Assembly: GCA_003694875.1 (NCBI GenBank)
Contig: RFJN01000365.1
Location: 1 to 6,834 of the forward strand
DNA: 6,834 nt
From: Planctomycetota bacterium
GTDB taxonomy: Bacteria; Planctomycetota; J058; J103
Reading direction: 5' to 3'
The position numbers were made by a program, and so were the translations under genes. The first letter of the stretch is position 1. Every line of letters begins with the position of its first letter. A model generated the notes under the pieces. That model was given only the letters and a program-made list of their open reading frames with translations, was not told where the DNA came from and did not search any database. Positions 1 to 5,627 of this stretch are shown piece by piece.

Positions 1-198
1 CGCTGGCAACGACGAACACGTCCGCAGTACGTCTTCATCGGCGCCAACCCCTCACCTGTCTACCCCATCGAGTGGCGCACCGAGGAACTCGACAAGAATC
101 CGCATGCCGTGCTCGTCTTCAGGCGCGGCAACGCGCGCATCTACCGCCTGCACGAAACTGGCGCGAAACCGCCCCCCGAAACCCCAACCGGCCCCTGA
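1..198 (+). CDS. C-terminal fragment of an unidentified protein, possibly a polytopic membrane glycosyltransferase
   Basis: The frame is open from base 1 and closes at TGA 196-198, giving the last 65 residues; the start lies outside the window. The segment reads like a small alpha/beta end-domain: YVFIGANP near residue 10, VYPIEW near 20, AVLVFRRGNARIYRL near 39-53, then a proline-rich tail. Strand patterns of the type 'YVFIG...YP...VF..GNARIYR' resemble the soluble ends of multi-spanning sugar transferases and related membrane proteins that write surface glycans, which would suit the nearby methyltransferase. This is pattern resemblance only; no catalytic motif is in view and no transmembrane segment lies in the visible part. 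Third positions are A or T in 15 of 65 codons, more than in the genes to the right. It converges on the methyltransferase gene across a 233-bp gap. Coding status is fairly secure, function is not. Confidence 0.6.
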   Translation, partial: RWQRRTRPQYVFIGANPSPVYPIEWRTEELDKNPHAVLVFRRGNARIYRLHETGAKPPPETPTGP

Positions 199-431
199 GT
201 CCGCGCCACGCCCCTCGGACCACGAAAACAAGCCATTTTCCCACAGCTTGCCCGCACATGCGGCTCGACGGCGCGCAACGCGCGCAGCGGGAGCGAGACG
301 CTGGACCGTGCGGGGTCTGTTGCCGCGCCCGTTCGGGGTCGGGCACACGCACGGAACCGACGAGAACCCGCCCCGCCGCGGCATGGAGCCGGAGCGGCCA
401 TACGGACGTCAAGAAGCCTGTTCTTCGGCGC
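199..431. other. Convergent non-coding gap
   Basis: This gap separates two genes that point at each other. The open frames crossing it are rich in Arg, Ala and Pro, without domain-like pattern, and look like by-products of high GC. Only weak 5-bp stem candidates are present, such as 199-203 with 216-220 and 229-233 with 246-250. None has a GC-rich stem followed by a T-tract, so no intrinsic terminator can be assigned and termination may be Rho-dependent. Confidence 0.5.
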
Positions 432-1220
432 TCACGGCTTCACGAAACGTGCCAGCAAAGAGATCCCCAGGGGGAAGGGGTTCAACCTGTCGGCGAGAAC
501 CGACAACGGCACCGCAAACCGACTGTACAGCCGCAACTGCCCCGCAGGCAGCACCGCGCGCCGCAGAACCTTCCCATTGAGCCACCACCCCAGCACCCCC
601 ACCGGATTGAAGTGGCGTGCCTGCTCGAGACGCAGCCCCGCGACGTCCGCCAACTCCTGCAGATCCCGTCTCCGATACCGCCTGTAGTGCGACAGGTTGC
701 GATCGAGATCCGAGTACAGCCACCGGTGGGCGGGCACGAGAAGCAGGACGACGCCACCCGGTCGCAAGAGGCGAGCGAAGTCCCGCATCGCCTGGCGATC
801 GTCCTCGATATGCTCCAGAACGTTCGAGGACACGATCGCATCGTACAGCCCGTCGCTCCCTTCCGGAAACGCGGGGGGACGAAAGGCTTCCAGGCTGCAG
901 GCCGACAGCGTCAGACGAGAGCAACCGAGCTCCCGCCGAACCGTCTCCACGTACGCGGGATCGGGGTCGAGAGCATGAACCGCCTCGACTTCCGGTTCGG
1001 CTAGAAGAAAGTGCGTGATGTTGCCGATGCCGCAGCCGACCTCGAGCACCCGCCCACGCGGCGGCCCGAGAGAGCGCAACCGACGCCACAGGAAACGATT
1101 GTACGAACCGCTGTGCGCAAAGAGTTCCAGCGTGGCACGTCCTACCGGATCGAGCGGCGCCGTCGCAGCCACAGCGTCTCCACCCTCGGCCGGCGCCTCG
1201 AACTCTGTCTCGCTTCGCAT
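432..1220 (-). CDS. Class I SAM-dependent methyltransferase, surface-glycan type
   Basis: This 262-residue protein has the Rossmann methyltransferase fold. Motif I is VLEVGCGIGNIT at residues 58-69, which binds S-adenosylmethionine. The acidic end of strand 2 is ALDPDP at 83-88, the DAIVSSNVLEHI motif is at 127-138 and LLRPGGVVLLLVP at 151-163. The second half holds HYRRYRRRDL (178-187) and the GWWLNGKVLRR segment (211-221), typical of Methyltransf_11/23-like proteins encoded beside glycosyltransferases in lipid-linked glycan and exopolysaccharide loci. The acceptor substrate cannot be read from sequence. The ATG at 1220 was chosen because GAGGA (1229-1233, minus sense) lies 8 nt upstream and the domain starts soon after; the frame stays open to an ATG at 1346, but that extension is Arg/Gly-rich and lacks a good ribosome binding site. 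Codon use is odd for the window: 17 of the first 50 codons end in A or T. Confidence 0.88.
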   Translation of the reverse strand: MRSETEFEAPAEGGDAVAATAPLDPVGRATLELFAHSGSYNRFLWRRLRSLGPPRGRVLEVGCGIGNITHFLLAEPEVEAVHALDPDPAYVETVRRELGCSRLTLSACSLEAFRPPAFPEGSDGLYDAIVSSNVLEHIEDDRQAMRDFARLLRPGGVVLLLVPAHRWLYSDLDRNLSHYRRYRRRDLQELADVAGLRLEQARHFNPVGVLGWWLNGKVLRRAVLPAGQLRLYSRFAVPLSVLADRLNPFPLGISLLARFVKP

Positions 1221-1318
1221 GCCCGCCGTCCTCGTCCCACTGTCGACGCCCCGCATCCGACGCGCCCGACGCCCTGACGCGCCCTGGCCCGAGAGGGCGC
1301 CCCTCCGAAAACACCCAG

Positions 1319-1346
1319 AGGGTATTCCATCCGCTATCCGCTTCAA
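1319..1346 (-). promoter_or_regulatory. Possible sigma-70 promoter for the methyltransferase gene
   Basis: In minus sense, TTGAAG (1341-1346) and TACCCT (1319-1324) are 16 bp apart. The -35 matches TTGA of the consensus and the -10 keeps the key T, A and final T. The element ends about 100 bp before the chosen ATG at 1220, so it would give a long leader. The spacer is slightly short and the -10 weak, so this is only a candidate. Confidence 0.25.
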
Positions 1347-1474
1347 GACGGTACCGCCACGCCCGTGACGAGGCGCCGCAACGAATCACAGGGGGCAGCA
1401 CGCCCGTTGTGTGACCGGCTGCCGCAAACTCTCCCTTGCCCGCCCGGCTAGGATGACGGCAAACCAACCGCTAC

Positions 1475-1482
1475 AGGAAGGA
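1475..1482 (+). promoter_or_regulatory. Strong Shine-Dalgarno of the MoxR-type gene
   Basis: AGGAAGGA lies 4-5 nt before the ATG at 1487. It is the clearest purine-rich ribosome binding site on the plus strand here and fixes the start of the ATPase gene. Confidence 0.75.
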
Positions 1483-1486
1483 CACC

Positions 1487-2353
1487 ATGCGCAAGCGCGA
1501 GAGCACGATCCCCCGCTGGACCGGGACCGAGGACTACATCGCGAGCGAGGAGCTGCAGCAGATCGTCAACGTCGCGATCGGGCTCGGTCGCCCGCTGCTG
1601 ATCAAGGGCGAGCCCGGCACCGGAAAGACGCTGCTCGCGAGCTCCATCGCACGCGGCCTCGGGCTGCCGCTCGTCCGCTGGCACGTCAAGTCCACCACCA
1701 AGGCCCGCGACGGGCTGTACGTCTACGACACCGTGCAGCGGCTGTACGACAGCCGCTTCCACGACAAGGATGTCGCCGACATACGCCAGTACATCTCGCT
1801 CGGCCCGCTCGGCCGCGCCTTCACCTCCGAACAGCGCGCGGTGCTGCTGATCGACGAGGTCGACAAGGCCGACATCGAGTTCCCCAACGACCTGTTGCAC
1901 GAACTCGACGCCATGCGCTTCACCATCCCCGAAACCGGCGACGAGATCGTCGCCCGCGAGCGCCCCATCGTCGTGATCACCTCCAACAACGAAAAGGAGC
2001 TGCCCGACGCCTTCCTGCGCCGCGTCGTGTTCCACTTCATCGCCTTCCCCGACCGCGACCTCATGGCCGAGATCGTGCGCGTGCACTTTCCCGATCTCGG
2101 AACGCGGCTGCTCGAGCAGGCGCTCGCCGCCTTCTACGCCCTGCGCGAGGTGCCCGAGCTGCGCAAGCGCCCGAGCACGAGCGAGCTGATCGACTGGATC
2201 GCCGCGCTGCTCGCCCACGGCATCGAGTCGGTCCCCCCCGATCCGTCCACGCTTCCGCTGCTCGGCACCCTCGTCAAGCGCGAACAGGATCTCGCCGCCG
2301 TGCAGCAGCCCCGCAACCGACCGGCGAGCGGCTTCGGCGGGCGGTGGCTGTGA
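1487..2353 (+). CDS. MoxR-family AAA+ ATPase (PA2707-like)
   Basis: This 288-residue protein is a compact AAA+ ATPase of the MoxR clade. Walker A is GEPGTGKT at residues 41-48 and Walker B is VLLIDEVD at 119-126, with Asp123 and Glu124 as magnesium-binding and catalytic residues. Sensor 1 lies in VVITSNNEKELP (162-173) and the likely arginine finger in DAFLRRV (174-180). The C-terminal helical part contains RPSTSELIDW (228-237), the conserved lid segment of this family. Length is normal for single-domain MoxR proteins. MoxR ATPases generally act in the cytoplasm as chaperone-like machines with a VWA-domain partner to mature or insert metal cofactors into client enzymes. The VWA partner is encoded directly downstream with a 4-bp overlap. 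No client gene is evident, so the target is unknown. The subfamily assignment rests on gene pairing and remembered similarity to Pseudomonas PA2707. Confidence 0.92.
   Translation: MRKRESTIPRWTGTEDYIASEELQQIVNVAIGLGRPLLIKGEPGTGKTLLASSIARGLGLPLVRWHVKSTTKARDGLYVYDTVQRLYDSRFHDKDVADIRQYISLGPLGRAFTSEQRAVLLIDEVDKADIEFPNDLLHELDAMRFTIPETGDEIVARERPIVVITSNNEKELPDAFLRRVVFHFIAFPDRDLMAEIVRVHFPDLGTRLLEQALAAFYALREVPELRKRPSTSELIDWIAALLAHGIESVPPDPSTLPLLGTLVKREQDLAAVQQPRNRPASGFGGRWL
2350..2353 (+). promoter_or_regulatory. GTGA start/stop overlap coupling ATPase and VWA genes
   Basis: The VWA GTG (2350-2352) overlaps the ATPase TGA (2351-2353). Such overlaps usually couple translation and keep two subunits in fixed ratio, as expected for partner proteins. 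Confidence 0.75.
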
Positions 2354-3603
2354 GCGGGACGCATACTGCGGGACGCACACCGAACGGCGGACGGCTGCTG
2401 TTCGGCGAGCTGTTCTACGCGCTGCGCCGGCTCGGGGTGCCGGCGAGCATCCACGAGTGGTTCGCGCTGATGCAGGCGCTCGAGCAGGGGCTGATCGCCC
2501 CGAGCCTCGAGGCCTTCTACCACGCCGGACGCGCCCTGCTGGTCAAGAACGAGGCACTGTTCGATCTGTGGGACCAGATCTTTCTCGCCCTGTTCGGCGA
2601 CGCCGAGCTGCCCACCGGTCTCGCCCGCAAGCTGCTCGCGTGGCTCGAGAACCCGCGTCCGCTGCGCGAACTCGATCCCGAGAGCCTCGCCGCGCTCGAA
2701 CGGCTCGGGCTCGACCGGCTGCGCGAGCTGTTCGAGCAGCGGCTGCGCGAGCAGACCGAACGCCACGACGGCGGCTCGAAGTGGATCGGCACCGGCGGCA
2801 CCTCGCCGTTCGGCCACAGCGGCTACCACCCGGGCGGGATCCGCGTGGGCGGCAGCGGCCGCAACCGCTCCGCCGCCCAGATCGCCGGCGAGCGACGCTT
2901 CCGCGACTACCGCGCCGACCGCGTGCTCGACGTGCGCGCCATGGCGGCCGCGCTCAAGAAGCTGCGCCGGCTCGGGCAGGACGAGGGCGAGCCCGAACTC
3001 GACGTCGAGCGCTCGATCGACGCCACCTGCCGCAAGGCGGGCGAACTCGAACTCGTGTTCACCCCACCGCGCAAGAACCAGGCGAAGGTGCTGCTGCTCA
3101 TGGACACCGGCGGCTCCATGACACCGTTCACGAGCGTGGTGGAGCGACTCTTCTCCGCGGCCTCGCAGCTCGACCACTGGAAGCGCTTCGAGGCGTACCA
3201 CTTCCACAACTGCGTCTACGACTGGCTGCACCCGAGCTTCGAGAGCGAGCCGCCGGTCTCCACCGCGGCGCTGCTGCGCGAGCACGACCCCGAGACGTTC
3301 CTGATCGTGGTGGGCGACGCCTCGATGGCGCCGAGCGAGCTCACCGAGCGCTGGGGCGCGATCGACTACGCGCAGCGCAACGAGACCCCGGGGCTCGTGT
3401 GGCTGCACCGGCTGCGCAAGCGCTGGCCGTACGCGGTGTGGCTCAACCCGCTGCCGCCGCGGTGGTGGCGCGGCTGGACGATCGGGGTGATCGCCTCGCT
3501 CTTCCCCATGTTTCCGCTCACCGTCGCGGGGCTCGAGGACGCGGTCGACCTGCTGCGCCGACGCCGCCGCCTGCCGCTGCCCGACATCGGCACCTGGCTC
3601 TGA
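2350..3603 (+). CDS. VWA-domain (CoxE-like) protein, partner of the MoxR ATPase
   Basis: Translation most likely starts at GTG 2350, whose GTGA overlaps the ATPase stop, giving 417 residues; another in-frame GTG lies at 2344. The N-terminal part (about 16-135) is helical, with VPASIHEWFALMQAL and FYHAGRALLVKNE, as in VWA proteins paired with MoxR. A glycine-rich GTGGTSPFGHSGY stretch (147-159) is a hallmark of this subgroup. The VWA domain occupies roughly 245-400. Its metal site reads DTGGSM (252-257), so Asp252 and Ser256 are kept while the usual first Ser of DxSxS is Gly; Asp323 in GDASM is a likely further ligand region. The Trp-rich stretch YAVWLNPLPPRWWRGW (361-376) follows. No signal peptide or clear transmembrane segment is seen, so it is probably cytoplasmic. 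It likely works as the adaptor that links the ATPase to an unidentified client. Codons are almost all G/C-ending after the first 14. Confidence 0.9.
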   Translation: MSGTHTAGRTPNGGRLLFGELFYALRRLGVPASIHEWFALMQALEQGLIAPSLEAFYHAGRALLVKNEALFDLWDQIFLALFGDAELPTGLARKLLAWLENPRPLRELDPESLAALERLGLDRLRELFEQRLREQTERHDGGSKWIGTGGTSPFGHSGYHPGGIRVGGSGRNRSAAQIAGERRFRDYRADRVLDVRAMAAALKKLRRLGQDEGEPELDVERSIDATCRKAGELELVFTPPRKNQAKVLLLMDTGGSMTPFTSVVERLFSAASQLDHWKRFEAYHFHNCVYDWLHPSFESEPPVSTAALLREHDPETFLIVVGDASMAPSELTERWGAIDYAQRNETPGLVWLHRLRKRWPYAVWLNPLPPRWWRGWTIGVIASLFPMFPLTVAGLEDAVDLLRRRRRLPLPDIGTWL

Positions 3604-3765
3604 ACCGTCGCCTGGCGTCGACCGGACGCGCCCCCCGCCCGGATGCGGCGCCACCAACCGGTCACAGCCGAAAACCGACACCACCACTGGACGCCGCCGC
3701 CGCGACGCGGTAAATCGAAGCAGCAACCGCAGCCCCCGACCCGCAACGCGAGGACCGCCGACGCC
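3604..3765. other. Gap between the MoxR-VWA operon and the acyltransferase gene
   Basis: This 162-bp stretch has only short stems, such as CCGCG/CGCGG around 3700-3710, and no T-tract, so no terminator can be called. The acyltransferase frame is open back to an ATG at 3643, but the added 41 residues are Pro, Arg, His and Gln-rich and not family-like. Whether transcription continues from the operon upstream is undecided. Confidence 0.45.
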
Positions 3766-4434
3766 ATGGGCACCGACGCGCCGCCCCCCTCTCCCACCCG
3801 CGCCGAGCAGGCATCGACGCCGCTGCGCGAGGCGCTCAAGGCGCTCGCGCGCGGACTCGCCCTGCTCGCAGTCCTCCCCCTGCTGCTCTCGTACGCGCTG
3901 CGCTCGCTCGTGCTCGGCCGCGACCGCGCCCTCGAGGGCTCGACGCAGGCGCTCGCGCTGATCCCCGGTCTGCCCGGCCAGTACCTCCGCCGCGCGTTCC
4001 TCTCCCGCACCCTCGCCTACTGCGGCCCCGACGCCACGATCGAGTTCGGCACCCTCTTCTCCAAGGCGGGCGCACGCATCGAGGACCGCGCCTACGTCGG
4101 CCCCCGCTGCCAGCTCGGCCTCGTGCACATCGGCGCCGACGCACTGCTCGCCGCCGGCGTCCACGTGCCGAGCGGCGCCCACATCCACGGCACCGAGCGG
4201 CTCGACGTGCCGATCCGCAACCAGCCCGGCCGCGCCGAGGTGGTGCGCATCGGCGCCGGCGCGTGGATCGGCAGCGCCGCCGTCGTCATGGCCGACGTCG
4301 GACGCGACACCATCGTGGGGGCAGGCGCGGTCGTCACGCGCCCCCTTCCCGATCGCGTGATCGCCGGCGGTGTGCCGGCGCGGGTGATCCGCGAACGACG
4401 CGCGCACGACGCACCGTCACCGGAGCACGCATGA
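3766..4434 (+). CDS. Membrane-anchored left-handed beta-helix acyltransferase, EPS-associated
   Basis: This 222-residue protein has a hydrophobic segment at about 29-50 (GLALLAVLPLLLSYALRSLV), likely a membrane anchor, then a left-handed parallel beta-helix built of hexapeptide repeats. Early coils include TIEFGTLF (91-98), ARIEDRAYVGP (103-113) and VHIGADALLAAGVHV (120-134). The C-terminal coils are VRIGAGAWIGSAAVVMADV (160-178), TIVGAGAVVTRPLP (182-195) and IAGGVPARVI (199-208), the classic end of CapG/WcaF/NodL-type O-acetyltransferases. His139 or His141 (GAHIHG) is a candidate catalytic base. It probably transfers an acetyl group to a sugar of an exopolysaccharide precursor at the inner membrane. 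ATG 3766 is preferred; AGGA at 3751-3754 is 11 nt away, slightly far. The stop overlaps the ATG of the sugar transferase gene, so the two are likely coupled and act on the same glycan. The exact acceptor is unknown. Confidence 0.87.
   Translation: MGTDAPPPSPTRAEQASTPLREALKALARGLALLAVLPLLLSYALRSLVLGRDRALEGSTQALALIPGLPGQYLRRAFLSRTLAYCGPDATIEFGTLFSKAGARIEDRAYVGPRCQLGLVHIGADALLAAGVHVPSGAHIHGTERLDVPIRNQPGRAEVVRIGAGAWIGSAAVVMADVGRDTIVGAGAVVTRPLPDRVIAGGVPARVIRERRAHDAPSPEHA
4431..4434 (+). promoter_or_regulatory. ATGA start/stop overlap coupling acyltransferase and sugar transferase
   Basis: The sugar transferase ATG (4431-4433) overlaps the acyltransferase TGA (4432-4434), and the sugar transferase GGAG site lies inside the acyltransferase gene. 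This implies one transcript and coupled translation. Confidence 0.8.
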
Positions 4435-5627
4435 GGGTCCTCTACCTCACCCACCGCCTGCCGTACGCCCCCAATCGCGGCGACCGCATCCGCGCCTACC
4501 ACACGCTGCGCGCACTCGCCGGGCACGCGGACGTCGAACTCGTCTCGCTGCTGCACGAACGGGAGGAGCAGGCGGCGCTCGCCGGCATGCACGAACTCGC
4601 CGACCGCGTGCACGGACTCCGCACACGCTGGCTGCGCTCGCGCCTCGCCGCACTGCTCGCCCTCGCCGGCCCGCGCCCGCTCACCCACGTGCTTCTCGAC
4701 GCACCCGGGATCCGCTCCCGTCTCGCGCGCATCGTCGCCCGACGACGGCCCGACGTCGTACTCGCGCTGTGCACCGGCATGGCGCGCTTCGCGCTCGAAC
4801 CGCCGCTCGCCTCGATCCCGTGGGTGCTCGACATGGTCGACGTGGATTCCGAGAAGTGGCGCGCGCTCGGCGAACGCACCCGCGGCCCCATGGGCTGGAT
4901 CTATCGGCGCGAAGCCCGCACACTCGCTCGCTTCGAGGCGCTCGCGGCCCGTTGCGCACACCGCACGCTCGTCGTCACCGACCGCGAACGGCGCAGCCTC
5001 GCGCGCCTCGCCCCCGAGGCGCGCATCGAGGTCGTCGAGAACGGGATCGAACTCGCCCACTTCCGCAACCCGGCGCCGCCGGCGGCCTCGTCCGAGATCG
5101 TCTTCTGCGGCGTCATGGACTACGCACCCAACCACGAGGCCGCGGTGTGGTTCGCCACCGAGGTGCTGCCGCGGGTGCGCCGCTCACGCCCCGAGGCGAC
5201 GTTCCGGGTGGTGGGCATGCGCCCCCGGCCCGAACTCGTGCGCCTCGCCGCGCGCGATCCCGCGATCACCGTCACCGGCGCCGTCGACGACGTGCGGCCG
5301 GAGCTGTGGCGCGCCGCCGTCTCGGTGGCCCCGCTCATGACCGCACGCGGCGTGCAGAACAAGGTGCTCGAGGCGCTCGCGGCGGGGCTGCCGTGTGTCG
5401 TCAGCCCGGCCGTCGCAGCCGGCCTGCCCACCGCACTCGCCCCCTTCTGCGCGGTCGCCGACTCCGCCGAACGGTTCGCCGAGGCCACCACCTCGCTGCT
5501 CGCGCTCTCGCCCGCCGAGCGGCGCGAACGGGTACGTACCGCTCCCCTCGCGGCGTACGACTGGGCGCAGCGGCTCGCGCCGCTCGTCGCCTCACTCGCC
5601 GAGGCGGCCGCTACTCGGCCTGCTTGA
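4431..5627 (+). CDS. GT4-like sugar transferase, TIGR03087 type (PEP-CTERM/EpsH1-associated)
   Basis: This 398-residue GT-B glycosyltransferase begins with MRVLYLTHRLPYAPNRGDRIR, the usual N-terminus of the family described as sugar transferases associated with PEP-CTERM/EpsH1 systems (TIGR03087). Other recognisable family segments are DMVDVDSEKW (134-143), PMGWIYRREAR (153-163), VENGIELAHF (202-211), GVMDYAPNHEAAVWF (227-241) and RGVQNKVLEALAAGLP (306-321). The last contains Glu314, in the place where GT4 enzymes bind the nucleotide-sugar phosphates and ribose. It would add a sugar to a lipid-linked exopolysaccharide repeat unit on the cytoplasmic membrane face. Length fits the family. The ATG shares ATGA with the acyltransferase stop, and GGAG (4422-4425) is 5 nt upstream. 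The stop at 5625-5627 lies inside the end of the opposite PAC2 gene. No exosortase or PEP-CTERM gene is visible in the window. Donor and acceptor sugars cannot be deduced. Confidence 0.9.
   Translation: MRVLYLTHRLPYAPNRGDRIRAYHTLRALAGHADVELVSLLHEREEQAALAGMHELADRVHGLRTRWLRSRLAALLALAGPRPLTHVLLDAPGIRSRLARIVARRRPDVVLALCTGMARFALEPPLASIPWVLDMVDVDSEKWRALGERTRGPMGWIYRREARTLARFEALAARCAHRTLVVTDRERRSLARLAPEARIEVVENGIELAHFRNPAPPAASSEIVFCGVMDYAPNHEAAVWFATEVLPRVRRSRPEATFRVVGMRPRPELVRLAARDPAITVTGAVDDVRPELWRAAVSVAPLMTARGVQNKVLEALAAGLPCVVSPAVAAGLPTALAPFCAVADSAERFAEATTSLLALSPAERRERVRTAPLAAYDWAQRLAPLVASLAEAAATRPA
5611..5627. other. Tail-to-tail overlap of sugar transferase and PAC2 genes
   Basis: The last 17 bp of the plus-strand sugar transferase gene are also the last 17 bp of the minus-strand PAC2 gene. 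The PAC2 stop is read from CTA at 5611-5613 and the sugar transferase stop is TGA 5625-5627. No room is left for a separate terminator, so the two transcripts must overlap antisense to each other. Confidence 0.85.

Larger units (their letters stand above)
1221..1486. other. Divergent intergenic region
   Basis: This gap separates the leftward methyltransferase gene from the rightward MoxR-VWA operon and must hold both promoters unless transcription reads in from elsewhere. A weak minus-strand candidate is listed separately. For the plus strand a TAGGAT box (1449-1454) resembles a -10 hexamer, but nothing like TTGACA sits 16-19 bp before it, so no plus promoter is claimed. No small gene with a good start and domain-like content is seen. 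The switch in codon composition between left and right genes falls in this gap. Confidence 0.5.

Noticed and set aside
199..250. Weak stem-loops (199-203/216-220 and 229-233/246-250) as a terminator between the convergent genes
   Set aside because: Stems are only 5 bp with 12-nt loops and no T-tract follows; such pairs are expected by chance.
1313..1323. Short palindrome ACCCAGAGGGT as an operator in the divergent region
   Set aside because: Only 4 bp per arm; not distinguishable from chance in GC-rich DNA.
1221..1346. N-terminal extension of the methyltransferase to the ATG at 1346, or to the one at 1256
   Set aside because: The extra residues are Gly/Arg-rich, not family-like, and neither start has a ribosome binding site as good as GAGGA 8 nt before the ATG at 1220.
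1426..1454. Plus-strand promoter using TAGGAT (1449-1454) as -10 for the MoxR-VWA operon
   Set aside because: No hexamer resembling TTGACA occurs 16-19 bp upstream and there is no extended -10 TG, so the box alone is not enough.
3643..3765. N-terminal extension of the acyltransferase to ATG 3643
   Set aside because: The added residues are Pro/Arg/His/Gln-rich low complexity, and there is no ribosome binding site before 3643.
2134..4407. A very long open frame on the minus strand (757 codons) across the VWA and acyltransferase genes
   Set aside because: Its product is Arg, Ala, Gly and Val-rich without domain pattern, and it lies opposite two well-supported genes. High third-position GC removes stops from antisense frames, which explains it.
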